A DNA stretch of 64,000 nucleotides from Mucor racemosus (lineage: Eukaryota; Mucoromycota; Mucoromycetes; Mucorales; Mucoraceae), in assembly GCA_027405735.1 (NCBI GenBank), contig JAPEHQ010000004.1, forward strand, positions 434,001 through 498,000. The letters are read 5' to 3'. Below the pieces are notes generated by a model that made no database searches, was not told the DNA's origin, and saw nothing but the letters and a program-made list of their open reading frames with translations. Within the stretch, counting starts at the first letter, position 1; every line of letters starts with the position of its first letter. Positions 1 to 10,119 of the stretch are shown here, piece after piece. A program made the position numbers and the translations under genes.

Positions 1-933
1 ACTGATATCAAAGTGAAACATACAATCCCCATCATCACAACGCCTATACAAGTTGCCTATTATGTGGAAATTGCTTTATCCATTTGCGTAGGTTTATACG
101 CTATCCTATTTGCCTATCTTTCCTATGCTGTGGTCCGGGAGTTTGGGTGGGTGATTTATAAGAAAATAGGTGCTGATTTATCGATACAACGTATGTGAAT
201 AATATACAAACAAAATGAAAATGCTTTACTAATTAGAATATAATTGTAGGGATGTATAGAACACTTCAATTGTTTGTATTGGCACTAAAGATTGATATTT
301 TCATTGAATTCTTGGTTTCGGTATTCTACTTGATTCAATTTGCATTAAAAAGTGGTTTTAGCTCATGGACAACTTATGTATTCGTTGTGATTACTATACT
401 CATGTTACCCATGCTTTATTTTGGGCGTACTGCCGTAAGTTGATTACTATATGCTATGATGAGGGAGTAACACATGCATACTTACTCTATATAGGTGGCA
501 AGCGAAAGCCCTGTCAAGGTCATTATTTTTGTAATCTTTCAGATTTGTATAGTCTTTCAATTAGTTCTTATTGCGATAGAAGCTACTACAGGTAAAGACT
601 ATTGGTACACATGGATCTGTTTTGGTAAGTACAATGCATACTCAAGAAAAAGAGACCAATCCAAATAACAATACATACCATCGTTTTTTTTTTTTTTTTT
701 TTTTAGTTATTCTCGGTATGATCATTGCCGTGGTAAGTGTATAAATGTATAAATCACAATTTTATTTCTTACGTACATAAATTATATAGGCAACAGCAGT
801 TCTAGCTATATTATGCATGGTTAACTTTGGAAAGGGATTAAAACCATATATTCAAAGAGGTGCAGAAAAGAAAGAAATCCTGGAACAAATCCATAAACAA
901 CCCAGTGGGCAATGGATCATTGATGAAGATTAG
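1..933 (+). CDS. UPF0658 Golgi apparatus membrane protein-like, 5' partial
   Basis: The reading frame is open from base 1, so the start lies upstream of the window. Exons are about 1-190, 250-434, 495-624, 707-732 and 790-933, all bounded by GTATGT/GTAAGT donors and AG acceptors, and the frame is kept across every junction. The product has repeated hydrophobic segments, including VYLIQF-like helices and a last helix before a charged tail ending QWIIDED. The segment GWVIYKKIGADLSIQRMYRT resembles the fungal UPF0658 Golgi membrane family. That family is a multi-pass protein of unknown biochemical role located in the Golgi of fission yeast. The family name rests on recalled motif similarity, while the multi-pass nature is seen directly. 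The stop codon lies 10 bp from the stop of the convergent PWI/RS gene, so the two 3' UTRs should overlap. Confidence 0.8.
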
Positions 934-943
934 TTTATCATTC

Positions 944-1953
944 TTAATTTGAACTGTAATCTGGACTTCTACTTCTACTTCTACTTCTACTGTCTCTGCT
1001 ATCTCTTGTTCTTCTGCTTCTTCTATGTCTGTCATCATCACGTTCTCGACGACTACTGCCGCTGTAATAATCATCACGGTAATGATGTCTGCTACTACGT
1101 CTATCTTCACGAGAAGGTGATCTTGATCTAGATCTATATCTACGGCGAGGAGGAGACCGACTATATTTTCTATTACTATTGCTACTACTATTACCTCGAT
1201 CATCCTATAATAAATACATTTAATTAATAAAATTTCACAATATTGAATATTAAGTAGACCTACAAAGCGAGAACTTCTTTTTCTAGCTTCTTGTAAAGCA
1301 TCAAATTCATCTGTTTTCTTTTGGCGAATTGTGTCCATAACCGAATCACGTTGAGCTCTTCTCTCATCTTCCTGTGTTTGTTTTCGACGTAATTCTTGTT
1401 TCTTTTGTTCAATAAATTCTGTTGGAATACCCCCTACAGAATTTTGTGCACTTAATAACAAATTCCAAAGTTCACTCAAAAATGATTGTGTTTTGCTTTC
1501 CAGAAACCCTGTTAAATTAATTTGCATTCTCTTTGGATCTTGGTCCTTTATGATAATATTAAGTAAAATAATCAAATCTATTTTCATTGAAGATTCTTTA
1601 CCTTTTCTTCCAGCATACTACAGGTATAATCAATCACAACCTCGTCTTCAAGTCCAAGAAGTTCTGTTATTCTATTACTTATCCAAGGTTTAATAACATC
1701 CAAGTTGACTTTTTTCATATCCACCTATCGTGTTCAATTTATTAGATTGATAGTCTATTGACATATAGAATGTGCTGCTAACCTTTTGATCAAATTCTGG
1801 AGGAAAAGCCATTGTCTTGAGCATCTTCTTTTCCTTGTTGCTGAAACGGCTGTCTTGATCAGCACTTGTACCCTATATAAATATGCTGTTAATTATGAAT
1901 GCTTAGCACGATTGAATCAGGGTTATTACCTTGAAGAAGCCAGCGTCACCCAT
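944..1953 (-). CDS. PWI-domain, RS-rich splicing factor (SRRM1/SRm160 type)
   Basis: Five exons read right to left: 1953-1930, 1872-1783, 1724-1602, 1545-1264 and 1204-944. All have GT-AG borders and keep frame, giving about 259 residues. The start ATG at 1953 opens with MGDAGFFKGTSADQDSRFSN, as in SRm160-type proteins. A PWI domain follows at about residues 20-130, with the family tripeptide in IKPWIS and the conserved MQINLTGFL and ELWNLLLSAQ segments. A charged helical stretch comes next. The last exon is a classic RS domain with repeated SR/RS/RD dipeptides, ending in SPDYSSN. The PWI domain binds nucleic acid, and SRm160 proteins act as splicing and mRNA 3'-end coactivators in the nucleus. 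The fungal protein is far shorter than animal SRRM1. A longer open frame running from 1587 to 838 uses the wrong frame through the last exon. Confidence 0.9.
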
Positions 1954-2792
1954 GATATTTACACTTGAAGACAAAGAGATATGGAAACAAACTAAAGTAT
2001 TGGCTTTGAAAAAGCTCAAGAAATTTTTTTAAAGCTAGCCACTGACTGCTGCATATACTGTAAGATATGTGTCGACAGACATTGGTCAATCAACTGGTAA
2101 AACACGCAAACAAAACTTTATTTTATCATGTAAAGCAAATTGTTCGAATTTTAGTCTGATGGCTTATGCATTCATTTTTAAATTTTGGGTATATTTCACA
2201 GCTAAGCTTTGTTAACATTGTTTAATGTTATAATACATTCAATTTATGCTTATATTTCCAAATAGCACAGTATATGTATACATTCAAGTGCGATATGCTT
2301 AATTTATTATCATTTGGGAAACTATGTAGTTCGTAAATTAACCATATATATACCGTAGGTAGATACCAACATTTATCAGTTAAATGCTCTTTTGATTACA
2401 AAAAAAAAACTGCTTCTAAAATGTTTCGTAAACACGATTTACATGCTGTCGAGATACGCTTTTGGGCCTATAATCTAGCTTACAGTGCCTTTTGTCAATT
2501 ACTTCAACAAAAGTTCACACTATGTTAAAAAACTAGACATCAATCAGTATATTATGTTATTTATCATTTGAATTGCTGACCATTTGATAAAGCAACGCAT
2601 TCAACAAACAAACGCTTACAATTTTCTGATACTTGTTCTGATATTTATTTGCTTATACTTTGTTTAAATCAATACTAAATATTCAAAATCTTCCTTAAAA
2701 AATAAATGTAGAATACATTGCATTACAACTTCGATCATGCATAAAAAAAAAGTATTTATTTATTAATTTCGGTAGTTGTCATTGCCGTTTAT

Positions 2793-2873
2793 ACTGGTTT
2801 CGGCTAGCATTGACGTCGAGCCGGGTTTTGCCAGCCAAATTTACTAGTATATGCTGGGCTCGACAACAATCCT
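2793..2873 (+). repeat. Hairpin-forming short repeat, copy 1
   Basis: The sequence contains gtcgagcc and, about 45 bp later, its exact complement ggctcgac, separated by a conserved core that includes gccaaatttactag. Closely related copies with the same orientation occur at 13914-13982 and 39356-39426. The third copy directly abuts the outer end of a LIR arm. Confidence 0.6.
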
Positions 2874-3550
2874 AGTTTTGGCTATTCCAATTTGAAATAA
2901 TCTACTGAGCATCAAACCCCCCTCCCGAAAAAAAAAGCGCTCTCTAATTCCTACGGTTTAACTAGCAAATCAATGGTCTGCTAAAATTATAGATCTAGAT
3001 ACCATTACAGCTGTAATATATACTTTGAAACTTTCAGTTCATTTGGGCCAATATTCATTGATTGCAAACATTTTCCAGTTGCTTTATTTTTTTCTAAGCA
3101 GAGAAAGAGAAGTTTCTCTTTAAAACATGTGCTAAAATCCTTCAAAAATAACTGTTAGCTAATGAAATTAGGATATGTTATTTGTACATCTTCTGTGCAT
3201 TAAGTACAACTTCAAATTTTAATTTTGAGCCATTATTTGATTTTATAAAAGTTTTCAAAGAATACCTGAAACAATTCATATAAAATAGTTTAAAGAAGTG
3301 TGCATTTTCATTTCCCCATTTACACAGCAACTCGAGGAGGCTAAAACTTTGCAGTTTTGTGAATAAAAACTAAACATATCTACCTGTTATGTTAATATTA
3401 TACCTTAGGTTGCACATTCAAGATCGCGGTCAATATTCGGTATTATAGTAAATCAACAGGCGTCCACATTGATTCACATGCGTCTTAGTAAATTGGTATA
3501 ATGTCCTTAGGTTAGATAGTAATTCTGTATAATAATTATAATAAAAAGTA

Positions 3551-3558
3551 TATAAATA
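3551..3558 (+). promoter_or_regulatory. TATA-like box
   Basis: Sequence tataaata lies about 80-90 bp before the ATG of the 59-residue open frame at 3640. It is a good match to a TATA element in an otherwise AT-rich region, so it supports but does not prove a promoter. Confidence 0.35.
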
Positions 3559-3639
3559 CATCCTCTGGATGTATTGTTAATAAAAGGTGTAGTATTTTGG
3601 CAAGATTGTTTTTTAAGACCGTTTTGAGATTTCACTACC

Positions 3640-3819
3640 ATGGCAATGGAAGCTCATTTTAATTTATATTCGGCGAGGACTGGTAAGCTTATAGAACTTA
3701 ATAGGCGTAAACAATGGCAGACAACCGACTTGCGCTTTAAACTAACCAAATCTACAGTGATTCATGGATGCCGATACAGTATCTGGAATGCTCGTAGTAC
3801 TCACACATATATACTGTAG
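3640..3819 (+). CDS. Small ORF of 59 residues beside the LIR-A edge, unknown
   Basis: An open frame starts at ATG 3640 in a favourable context (ctaccatgg) and stops with TAG at 3817-3819, seven bases before the first base of LIR arm A. The predicted protein begins MAMEAHFNLYSARTGK and is basic, with a mixed composition that looks protein-like. The DNA is clearly less AT-rich than its surroundings, and a TATA-like box lies upstream. I recognise no family. It may be a short gene, or the head of a longer gene cut by the LIR insertion. No continuation is visible to the right of the matching arm at 13518. A chance frame cannot be excluded. Confidence 0.35.
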   Translation: MAMEAHFNLYSARTGKLIELNRRKQWQTTDLRFKLTKSTVIHGCRYSIWNARSTHTYIL

Positions 3820-4433
3820 ATCCATGTAAAGTGGAAGCTTACTTGGATCAATATTCATAGGGATTGTATTTTTAATTCTTTTCCATATAAGCGTACAACA
3901 GTAATCTATAGATGCAATTTGACGATAAATTTCTTGATAGACAGTAGATCGTGAAAGTTGCCCTTTGAGATCAGAGTGTCAAAGATGTGTTCCTACTCTT
4001 ATGTAAAGTTGGAAGCTATTCGAATCGAAATTCGCTAAGATAAGGCTTTTGTTATCAATTTTTTATGGTTGTAAAAAGTAGGTTTCAGATGGCTTTTAGA
4101 TAGTTTTCGAATGCTTTCATCCAATATGGAGTCGAATTAAGTAAAATCTTCAAAGAAGATGTATCTTTGCTCTATAAGCCATTGATATCTCTCGAAAAAT
4201 TGAAATGTTAATATAAAAATATAAGTGCACTGGCCAAATATTTGATCAAAATTGACCAAGGTTAACCTAAAATTAATTATTAAAAATTGAGTACCTAAAT
4301 TGTGGTATTAATTTTTTGTATTCACAAGATAGATCTAATTGATTGCTACTCTTCATTTTTTGTTTCAGCGAAAAATATTGATTTTTCATCGAGATAATCA
4401 AAATAATAGTCGATATCACATCTTACAGCTTAT

Positions 4434-4535
4434 TGTAATAATCTAAATATGGACTATATTATGTTTGAGGAAAAGAGACTGATTTTATTAATATTATTAT
4501 AATTGAGATTATATATAAAAGACTGAGTTACAACA
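4434..4535 (-). repeat. 3' LTR of the Ty3-type retrotransposon
   Basis: This 102 bp copy has TG...CA termini and matches 8903-9004 base for base. In element orientation it runs from TGTTGTAACTCAG to GATTATTACA and contains a TATATATAA-like stretch followed by AATAAAAT, which suits the promoter and polyadenylation roles of an LTR. Confidence 0.95.
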
Positions 4536-4549
4536 TTCCCCCGTTTGAT
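4536..4549 (-). other. Polypurine tract
   Basis: In element orientation the sequence AAACGGGGGAA directly abuts the 3' LTR. This is the expected place and composition of the primer for plus-strand DNA synthesis. Confidence 0.8.
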
Positions 4550-4688
4550 AAAATATAAATGATGATATAAAATAATATAAAATAAAATAATTGAATAATA
4601 TGAAATGATACTAAAATAATTGAATATAAAATAATTGAATAATCGCATTAAAAACCTAAGAGGAAAAAAGCTTGATTGATTTGATGTA

Positions 4689-7600
4689 TTAATCGTAATA
4701 TTTCTTGATTAATGATATGTGTATGTTATTGTAACGTTTGTTGTAATATTTCAAGTTGTATCTAGTTTTTGATAGTACTTTAAATATTATCATTGGTCCT
4801 ATCCAATTTTGTTGAAGTTTTCTAGGTCTGACTTTCGATGATCTTGATGTATTAAATAATAATACTTTATCATTAACTTTGAATTCATTATTGTATTCAT
4901 AGTGTTCATTTGTAGTTAAATTGTTGTATACTATTTCGAAAGCTTGTTCTAGATTTTCTTTTAATTGTGATGCAAATTTGGATTGTGGTGTGTGAGATTG
5001 TCCTTTGTATAAAGGTATGTCTTTATTTTCTTGAGTAATAATCTGATTTATTGATTTTGCTGTTCTACCATATACAAGTTCAAAAGGTGTAAAACCAGTA
5101 CTTTGATGAATCATGTTGTTGTATACAAAACGAATTAATCTGATGTTTGTATCCCATAGTTTGACTACATTGGTTTTTTGTGCATATACCAAAATCATTT
5201 GTCTCAGAGTTTTCATGTATCTTTCAACAATCCCGTTTGATGATGGATGATTAGGTGGTGTAAATGATATTTTTATATCTAGATATTGATTTAATTGTTG
5301 CATAAATTCACTGTTGAATGGTGCTCCATTATCTGAAATTATTTTGTCTGGTATGCCGTGCCTTAAGATAAAGTTGTAATACAATACTTTTGCTAATTCA
5401 CTTGTGAGTATTGATTTCATTGGATAAATTTCAACATATTTCGTGAAAGTGTCAATGATAACTAATATGTGAACATTTCCTTTTTCTGTTATTGGCAATG
5501 GTCCAAAATAATCTATTGCTATTTTTTGAAAAGGTTTTTCTCCTGCAGTACTTGATGTATTGTGTTGATATGATCGATCACCTTTGACTTTTTGACAAGT
5601 GATACATTTTTTGATATAATCTTCAACTTCTTGCTTCATATTTTCCCACCAGAATTGTTTGCTGATTGCATTGATTGTTTTGTTAATTCCACTGTGTCCC
5701 GCAAATTGCTTGTCGTGAAATTCCTTGATTACTGTTTGTGTCAATTGAGATGGTACTACTTTGCTTATTTTGTTGCTGAATATATTTTGTTGTCTTTGTA
5801 TTACTTTGAATATAATACCATTAGATACAATAAATGATTTGTTGTTAGATATTTTGTATTCTTGTAATTTATCATCTTTTTCTTGTTCAAGTTGCCAATT
5901 GATAGATTGTAATCTTGTCTTAAGTTCGATGTTGAATATGGTTGACCTTGATAGAGCATCTGCAGCATTATTTTTCTTGCCTGGAACATATTTTACTATG
6001 AAATCGAACGCTTGTAAAAATAAACACCATCTGAATAGCCTTGGTTGCTTATCCTCATTGGTATTAAGTATCCATTGTAACGAAGAATGATCAGTATATA
6101 TAATGAATTGATTACATTCTAAATATATACGAAATTTCTTGATACCGAATATAATTGCTAATGCTTCCAGTTCACGAATAGAGTAGTTTTTTTCATGTTT
6201 TGATAAAGATCTTGATGCGAATGATAAAGGGTATGGATGTCCTTCATATCTTTGACATAGTATGACAGCTATGCCTGCCGTATTTGCTGCATCTGTATGT
6301 AGTTCAAATTGTTTATCAAAATCAGGTTGTATCAAATTTGGTAAATTTGACAATTGTTGCTTGATTTTTGTGAATGCTTCTTGTTGTTCTTCTTTCCAGC
6401 TAAATGTTTGATTTTTCATTTTTAATCTTCTCAATGGTTCAATGATTACTTGATATTGCTTGATAAATTTTTGATATACGCCTGTCATTCCAAGAAATCT
6501 TTCCAACTCTTTTATATCTTTTGGTGGAGGTAGTTGTGTAATAGGTCGAACTTTGTCTGGGTCGGCTTGAATTCCTTGATCCGAAACTATAAAACCTAAA
6601 AATTTGACTTGTTTCATAGCGAATTGACATTTTTTGATGTTGATTGATAAGTTTGCTTCTTTTAATTTATATAACAATGTCTTCAAATGATGTAAATGTT
6701 GATCAAAATTGTTTGAATATAAAATTACGTCATCTTGATATGCAATAGCTGATACATAACGCATTTCACCTAAAACTTTGTCCATTAATGATTGAAAATA
6801 TGCACTTGAGTTCTTCATTCCCATTCCCATAGAATTGAAAACGTAAATTGACGTCTGTGTAACTAGAGCGGACTTTAATTTATCACACTCCGCTATCGGA
6901 ATTTGATAATATCCTGAGATCAGATCGATTTTTGAAAAATTTTTTGCTTTTCCCAGAGATTGCAATGCATAATGAAGATTGACATATGGATATTTGATAG
7001 TTTTAGTTATAGCATTTAATTTGATGTAATTACCACAAATTCTAATAGATTTGTCTGATTTTGTGACAGCAGTAACAGGTGAACCCCATTCCGAGAATGC
7101 AACTTTAGTTACTATTCCATTTTTTATTAATTCTTTAAATTTTTCATCAATTTGCTTTTGAATTTTCGGATGATAGTATCTTGGAGGTGAGTAAATTGGC
7201 TCATGATCACCTGTGTCAATGTGACATTCCATCTTGTTGGTAATAGAAGGTTTTTGATCTCCTGACAGAAATATTGTTTGAAAATTTTTTAAAATGTTAT
7301 TGAGTTGTTTTTGCTGACTATCAGTGCACATGATTTGTTGATGTTGAACTTTACTATACTGTATATAATATTGTTTTCCATTGATTGTTAACTTTATTCT
7401 GTTTTTGTTTGTTTCAATGATAGTGTTCCACTTGGTCATAGTGTCAAATCCGATGACCATTTGTTTAGCTAAATCCTTAATGACATGAACTTTAACTTTA
7501 GTATTAAACAATTGAATGTATACTATCCCTAATGTTGTTTTGTTATTATTGTTGATGTCAACGTATTGAATGGTTTCTGAAGTGTCCATATTCAAATTAA

Positions 7601-8771
7601 GTTTGTTAATAAGTTCATAATTGATAGCAGTGATTGCAGCACCAGTATCCCATAAAGCTAAAATTTGATTAGATCCCATTTTTATGACAGTTGTTGGTGT
7701 AACCGAGTTTCCGTTTTTTATGTGATTTATATATCCTGCATCAATATGTTGTAATTCAATAATATCTTCTGACGACGATTCATTGGTTTCAAGTTGGTGT
7801 AATGATCTGTTGTTTTGATTGCATTCATAATTGCGGTGTCTGCCGTTGCAATATCCACATACTGGATTACCGAATTTGTCATAGAGTTTAGGTCGTTCAT
7901 TATTATTGGTATTGATCTTGTTGTTCTGAAATTTGTTTTTGCCTTTCTTGAATTTGTTTTTCTTATAGAATTGTTTTTTATTATCAAATTTTTTCTTTTG
8001 ATTCATATGATCAATGTCCATTGGGCCATCCTTTGTGTAATCTGGTCCTTGTTCATCATAAGATGAACTTTTTCCATAGTTAGAAACAGCTAAATTGGAA
8101 CCGATTTTCATTGCTTGTTTTGTGATGTAATCTAAAGATGCCGGAGTACCACGTTCGCCTTGAAGTAAAATTGACGTAGTAAGAGTAGCGACCAAACCAA
8201 TATCATATAGTGATTGTACATACCAATCTCTCAAATCAGTTACTGAAATGATGTTACTTCCTTGAGGAATGATATGATAAGTATTAATCCAGTTAGTAGT
8301 GTGTTGAGCTATAGATTCATTTCGTTTTTGTTTTAATGCTTGTAACTTGTTTATTCCTTGTCTTTGTTCAAGGTTTAAGCTTTTACCAAAATATTGCAAT
8401 AAATTTTGTGTTAGTGTTGTCCATTTGCTTTTGATAGCATTTGGGAGATGTATGATCCAATTTTTCATGTTATCAGGTAAAAATTTACATAAAGTAGCTG
8501 TGCATAAATCCATGTCTGTGATTCCTAAGTATTTGGCTTGCTGTTCAAATTCAAAGAAATATACTCTCAAGCTATTGTTGATTTGATATTTAGGCATGTC
8601 CAAGTTTTTTAACTTTTGTTGTTTAACATATTGTGAGAATTCATTTTTGCTTTCAAATGCTAATTGTTGATTATTCTGTTGTATTTGTAATCTTTCAATT
8701 AATTGTTGTTGTTGATCTAACTTTGCTAGAAGTTGTTGAATGTCAACGTTAGATGTACCTTCGTTTGACAT
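4689..8771 (-). CDS. Gag-Pol polyprotein of the Ty3-type retrotransposon, 1360 aa
   Basis: A single frame encodes all parts with no gag/pol frameshift. A Gln-rich N-terminus and capsid-like region lead to a zinc knuckle near residue 303 (CGYCNGRHRNYEC), which is C-x2-C-x3-H-x4-C, one residue shorter than the usual spacing. The aspartic protease motif is WDTGAA near 375. Reverse transcriptase follows, with AYQDDVILYS near 675 as the YxDD box. RNase H follows with HTDAA near 825 and YTDHSSL. The integrase starts near 1023 with an H2C2 zinc finger (CITC), then a DDE core with AIDYFGP, ISDNGAPF and NGIVERY near 1088-1185. The order PR-RT-RH-IN places it in Ty3/gypsy. The C-terminus has a GPMIIF segment like the GPY/F module, and no chromodomain was seen. 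Confidence 0.95.
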   Translation of the reverse strand: MSNEGTSNVDIQQLLAKLDQQQQLIERLQIQQNNQQLAFESKNEFSQYVKQQKLKNLDMPKYQINNSLRVYFFEFEQQAKYLGITDMDLCTATLCKFLPDNMKNWIIHLPNAIKSKWTTLTQNLLQYFGKSLNLEQRQGINKLQALKQKRNESIAQHTTNWINTYHIIPQGSNIISVTDLRDWYVQSLYDIGLVATLTTSILLQGERGTPASLDYITKQAMKIGSNLAVSNYGKSSSYDEQGPDYTKDGPMDIDHMNQKKKFDNKKQFYKKNKFKKGKNKFQNNKINTNNNERPKLYDKFGNPVCGYCNGRHRNYECNQNNRSLHQLETNESSSEDIIELQHIDAGYINHIKNGNSVTPTTVIKMGSNQILALWDTGAAITAINYELINKLNLNMDTSETIQYVDINNNNKTTLGIVYIQLFNTKVKVHVIKDLAKQMVIGFDTMTKWNTIIETNKNRIKLTINGKQYYIQYSKVQHQQIMCTDSQQKQLNNILKNFQTIFLSGDQKPSITNKMECHIDTGDHEPIYSPPRYYHPKIQKQIDEKFKELIKNGIVTKVAFSEWGSPVTAVTKSDKSIRICGNYIKLNAITKTIKYPYVNLHYALQSLGKAKNFSKIDLISGYYQIPIAECDKLKSALVTQTSIYVFNSMGMGMKNSSAYFQSLMDKVLGEMRYVSAIAYQDDVILYSNNFDQHLHHLKTLLYKLKEANLSINIKKCQFAMKQVKFLGFIVSDQGIQADPDKVRPITQLPPPKDIKELERFLGMTGVYQKFIKQYQVIIEPLRRLKMKNQTFSWKEEQQEAFTKIKQQLSNLPNLIQPDFDKQFELHTDAANTAGIAVILCQRYEGHPYPLSFASRSLSKHEKNYSIRELEALAIIFGIKKFRIYLECNQFIIYTDHSSLQWILNTNEDKQPRLFRWCLFLQAFDFIVKYVPGKKNNAADALSRSTIFNIELKTRLQSINWQLEQEKDDKLQEYKISNNKSFIVSNGIIFKVIQRQQNIFSNKISKVVPSQLTQTVIKEFHDKQFAGHSGINKTINAISKQFWWENMKQEVEDYIKKCITCQKVKGDRSYQHNTSSTAGEKPFQKIAIDYFGPLPITEKGNVHILVIIDTFTKYVEIYPMKSILTSELAKVLYYNFILRHGIPDKIISDNGAPFNSEFMQQLNQYLDIKISFTPPNHPSSNGIVERYMKTLRQMILVYAQKTNVVKLWDTNIRLIRFVYNNMIHQSTGFTPFELVYGRTAKSINQIITQENKDIPLYKGQSHTPQSKFASQLKENLEQAFEIVYNNLTTNEHYEYNNEFKVNDKVLLFNTSRSSKVRPRKLQQNWIGPMIIFKVLSKTRYNLKYYNKRYNNIHISLIKKYYD

Positions 8772-8881
8772 GTTGAATAATTATTTCGGTGAATTGAAAT
8801 AATTTGATGTTGATGTAGATGTTGTTGTTGTTGTTGTTGTTGTTGTGAACCTCTTATACTGACTGATGAATTAGTTAGTGT
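8772..8881 (-). other. Retrotransposon leader with GTT/AAC microsatellite
   Basis: The untranslated leader between the primer-binding site and the Gag-Pol start carries a run of about eight gtt triplets at 8821-8845. No other feature was seen. Confidence 0.7.
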
Positions 8882-8902
8882 GTAGTAGTGGTAGCCTCAC
8901 CA
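8882..8902 (-). other. Primer-binding site
   Basis: In element orientation TGGTGAGGCTACCACTACTA follows the 5' LTR with no gap. The leading TGG would pair with a tRNA CCA end. I could not assign the primer tRNA. Confidence 0.75.
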
Positions 8903-9004
8903 TGTAATAATCTAAATATGGACTATATTATGTTTGAGGAAAAGAGACTGATTTTATTAATATTATTATAATTGAGATTATATATAAAAGACTGAGTTAC
9001 AACA
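8903..9004 (-). repeat. 5' LTR of the Ty3-type retrotransposon
   Basis: 102 bp, identical by eye to 4434-4535. It is followed directly by the second copy of the target duplication TTAT at 9005-9008. Confidence 0.95.
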
Positions 9005-9267
9005 TTATGATAACTGGGTTCCAAAATTTATTTTAAAAAATGGACGAAAAATGATGAAAAAAACAAAATCGTTTAATTGCTGATGAACTGTAAAGTAAGT
9101 CGACCTAGTATATTAAACAATTTTTGTACAGTTTTGGATTCTGCATCCATCTAAATAAAATTCAGACAAGCATTTCACATTAAATTTTGCATAAAATGCA
9201 ATTGAAATTTTGGAGGTTTTTTGAAGATACACATCACTTTTCATAAGCATATTTAAAATATAACTAA

Positions 9268-9594
9268 TTGAAATGGTGCGCAAAAAAATTATCTATCGAT
9301 CGAGCTATTTTTAAACCTTTTAGCTGCATTTTTCGTAGAGAAAACGTGATTTTTGGCTATTTTTTTTCAGATTCAGAATTTAGGATGAGGGTATACAAGG
9401 GGAAAATGGAGGCTAGAGATGAAGGTAACTTTTTGTACACATTTTTAGGGATATCTCCACGAAAAATCAATATTTTGAAAAAAACTAAATTGGACCCAAG
9501 AGAGCTCAACACGTTTGATGACATGAGTAAAAAAAAACTGCCACTCAATTTAACAAACATTCTGAAATCCATTACAAAAATGCCAAAAAAATGA
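9268..9594 (+). CDS. LIR-borne ORF alpha, 108 residues, function unknown
   Basis: An ATG-to-stop frame within LIR-A left arm encodes a lysine-rich protein with the core PRKINILKKTKL. The right arm encodes an identical 108-residue product at 12324-12650. Related open frames occur in LIR copies at 30529, 33951, 40801 and 63491. Several differences between copies are synonymous (for example TAC/TAT, GAC/GAT, CCA/CCG). The complementary strand is also partly open, and no known domain was recognised. It could be a real small basic protein of the element or a by-product of AT-rich repeat sequence. Confidence 0.3.
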   Translation: MKWCAKKLSIDRAIFKPFSCIFRRENVIFGYFFSDSEFRMRVYKGKMEARDEGNFLYTFLGISPRKINILKKTKLDPRELNTFDDMSKKKLPLNLTNILKSITKMPKK

Positions 9595-10119
9595 AAAAAA
9601 AATAAAAGTGCTCAGAATTTTTTTGTATTTAGATATGTTATAAAGCGCTTTAAAACAAGTAAGTTTCATTATTAGAAAGTGTTAGTATAGCTTAATTTTT
9701 TCTAGAGATATGAAGCCTCAAAGTTTTCAATCCTTTAGCAGTGAAATACGCGTAAAAAATCTGAAACATTAGCACTGAAAAATTAATACCAACTGTAAAA
9801 AGTAGGATATTTCCGGATGCTTGTTTTTGGATTACAGGTGAGCATCTCAGGTACATTGTCATATAATGTTTTCTTGGTGTTATTTAGTGAAAAAAAGTTG
9901 AGCAGGGATGAGCTCCTCTAGTGCTGCCATTATTCCTCCTTTTTTGTCCAATCCTCCCTGATATATTATAAAAATCAGGAATTACCGCATTACCAATTTA
10001 GAACATCTGTCAGATTATGATGTTCAACATGCGAATCACACAATGCTGCAATCCATGCGTCTATATCTATACCACTTCTCTATTAAGTCGTCATCAAAAT
10101 CCAAACCTCTGATACTTAA

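Larger units (their letters stand above)
1954..3639. other. Intergenic region without a recognised gene
   Basis: AT-rich sequence upstream of the divergent PWI/RS gene. I see no convincing coding exon or RNA gene. It contains the first copy of a short hairpin repeat at 2793-2873. Confidence 0.6.
4434..9004 (-). mobile_element. Intact Ty3/gypsy-type LTR retrotransposon, 4571 bp
   Basis: Two 102 bp LTRs, identical by eye, begin TG and end CA on either strand and flank a single Gag-Pol reading frame on the minus strand. The 4 bp target TTAT is duplicated at 4430-4433 and 9005-9008. The other LIR-A arm carries the uninterrupted target (cttatgataac on the complementary strand, around 12911), which directly confirms the borders. 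Identical LTRs and an unbroken 1360-codon frame indicate a recent and possibly still active insertion. The LTRs are unusually short for this superfamily. Confidence 0.95.
3826..9910 (+). repeat. LIR-A left arm, interrupted by a Ty3 retrotransposon
   Basis: Bases 3826-4433 and 9005-9910 together match the reverse complement of 12009-13517 almost perfectly. In the outer 600 bp I noticed only about three substitutions. The outer end begins gtaaagtggaagctt. The arm is split by the 4571 bp retrotransposon at 4434-9004. No flanking target duplication was found at the outer ends. The same sequence family recurs at 30075, 33430, 39430 and 62985. Confidence 0.85.

Noticed and set aside
838..1587. A continuous 249-codon minus-strand frame
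   Set aside because: Only its first part is the true PWI exon. The rest reads through an intron and the RS exon in the wrong frame. The spliced model gives a proper RS domain and stop.
5592..6090. Plus-strand frames opposite the Gag-Pol gene
   Set aside because: They are antisense shadows of the retrotransposon polyprotein and are hydrophobic only because of base composition.
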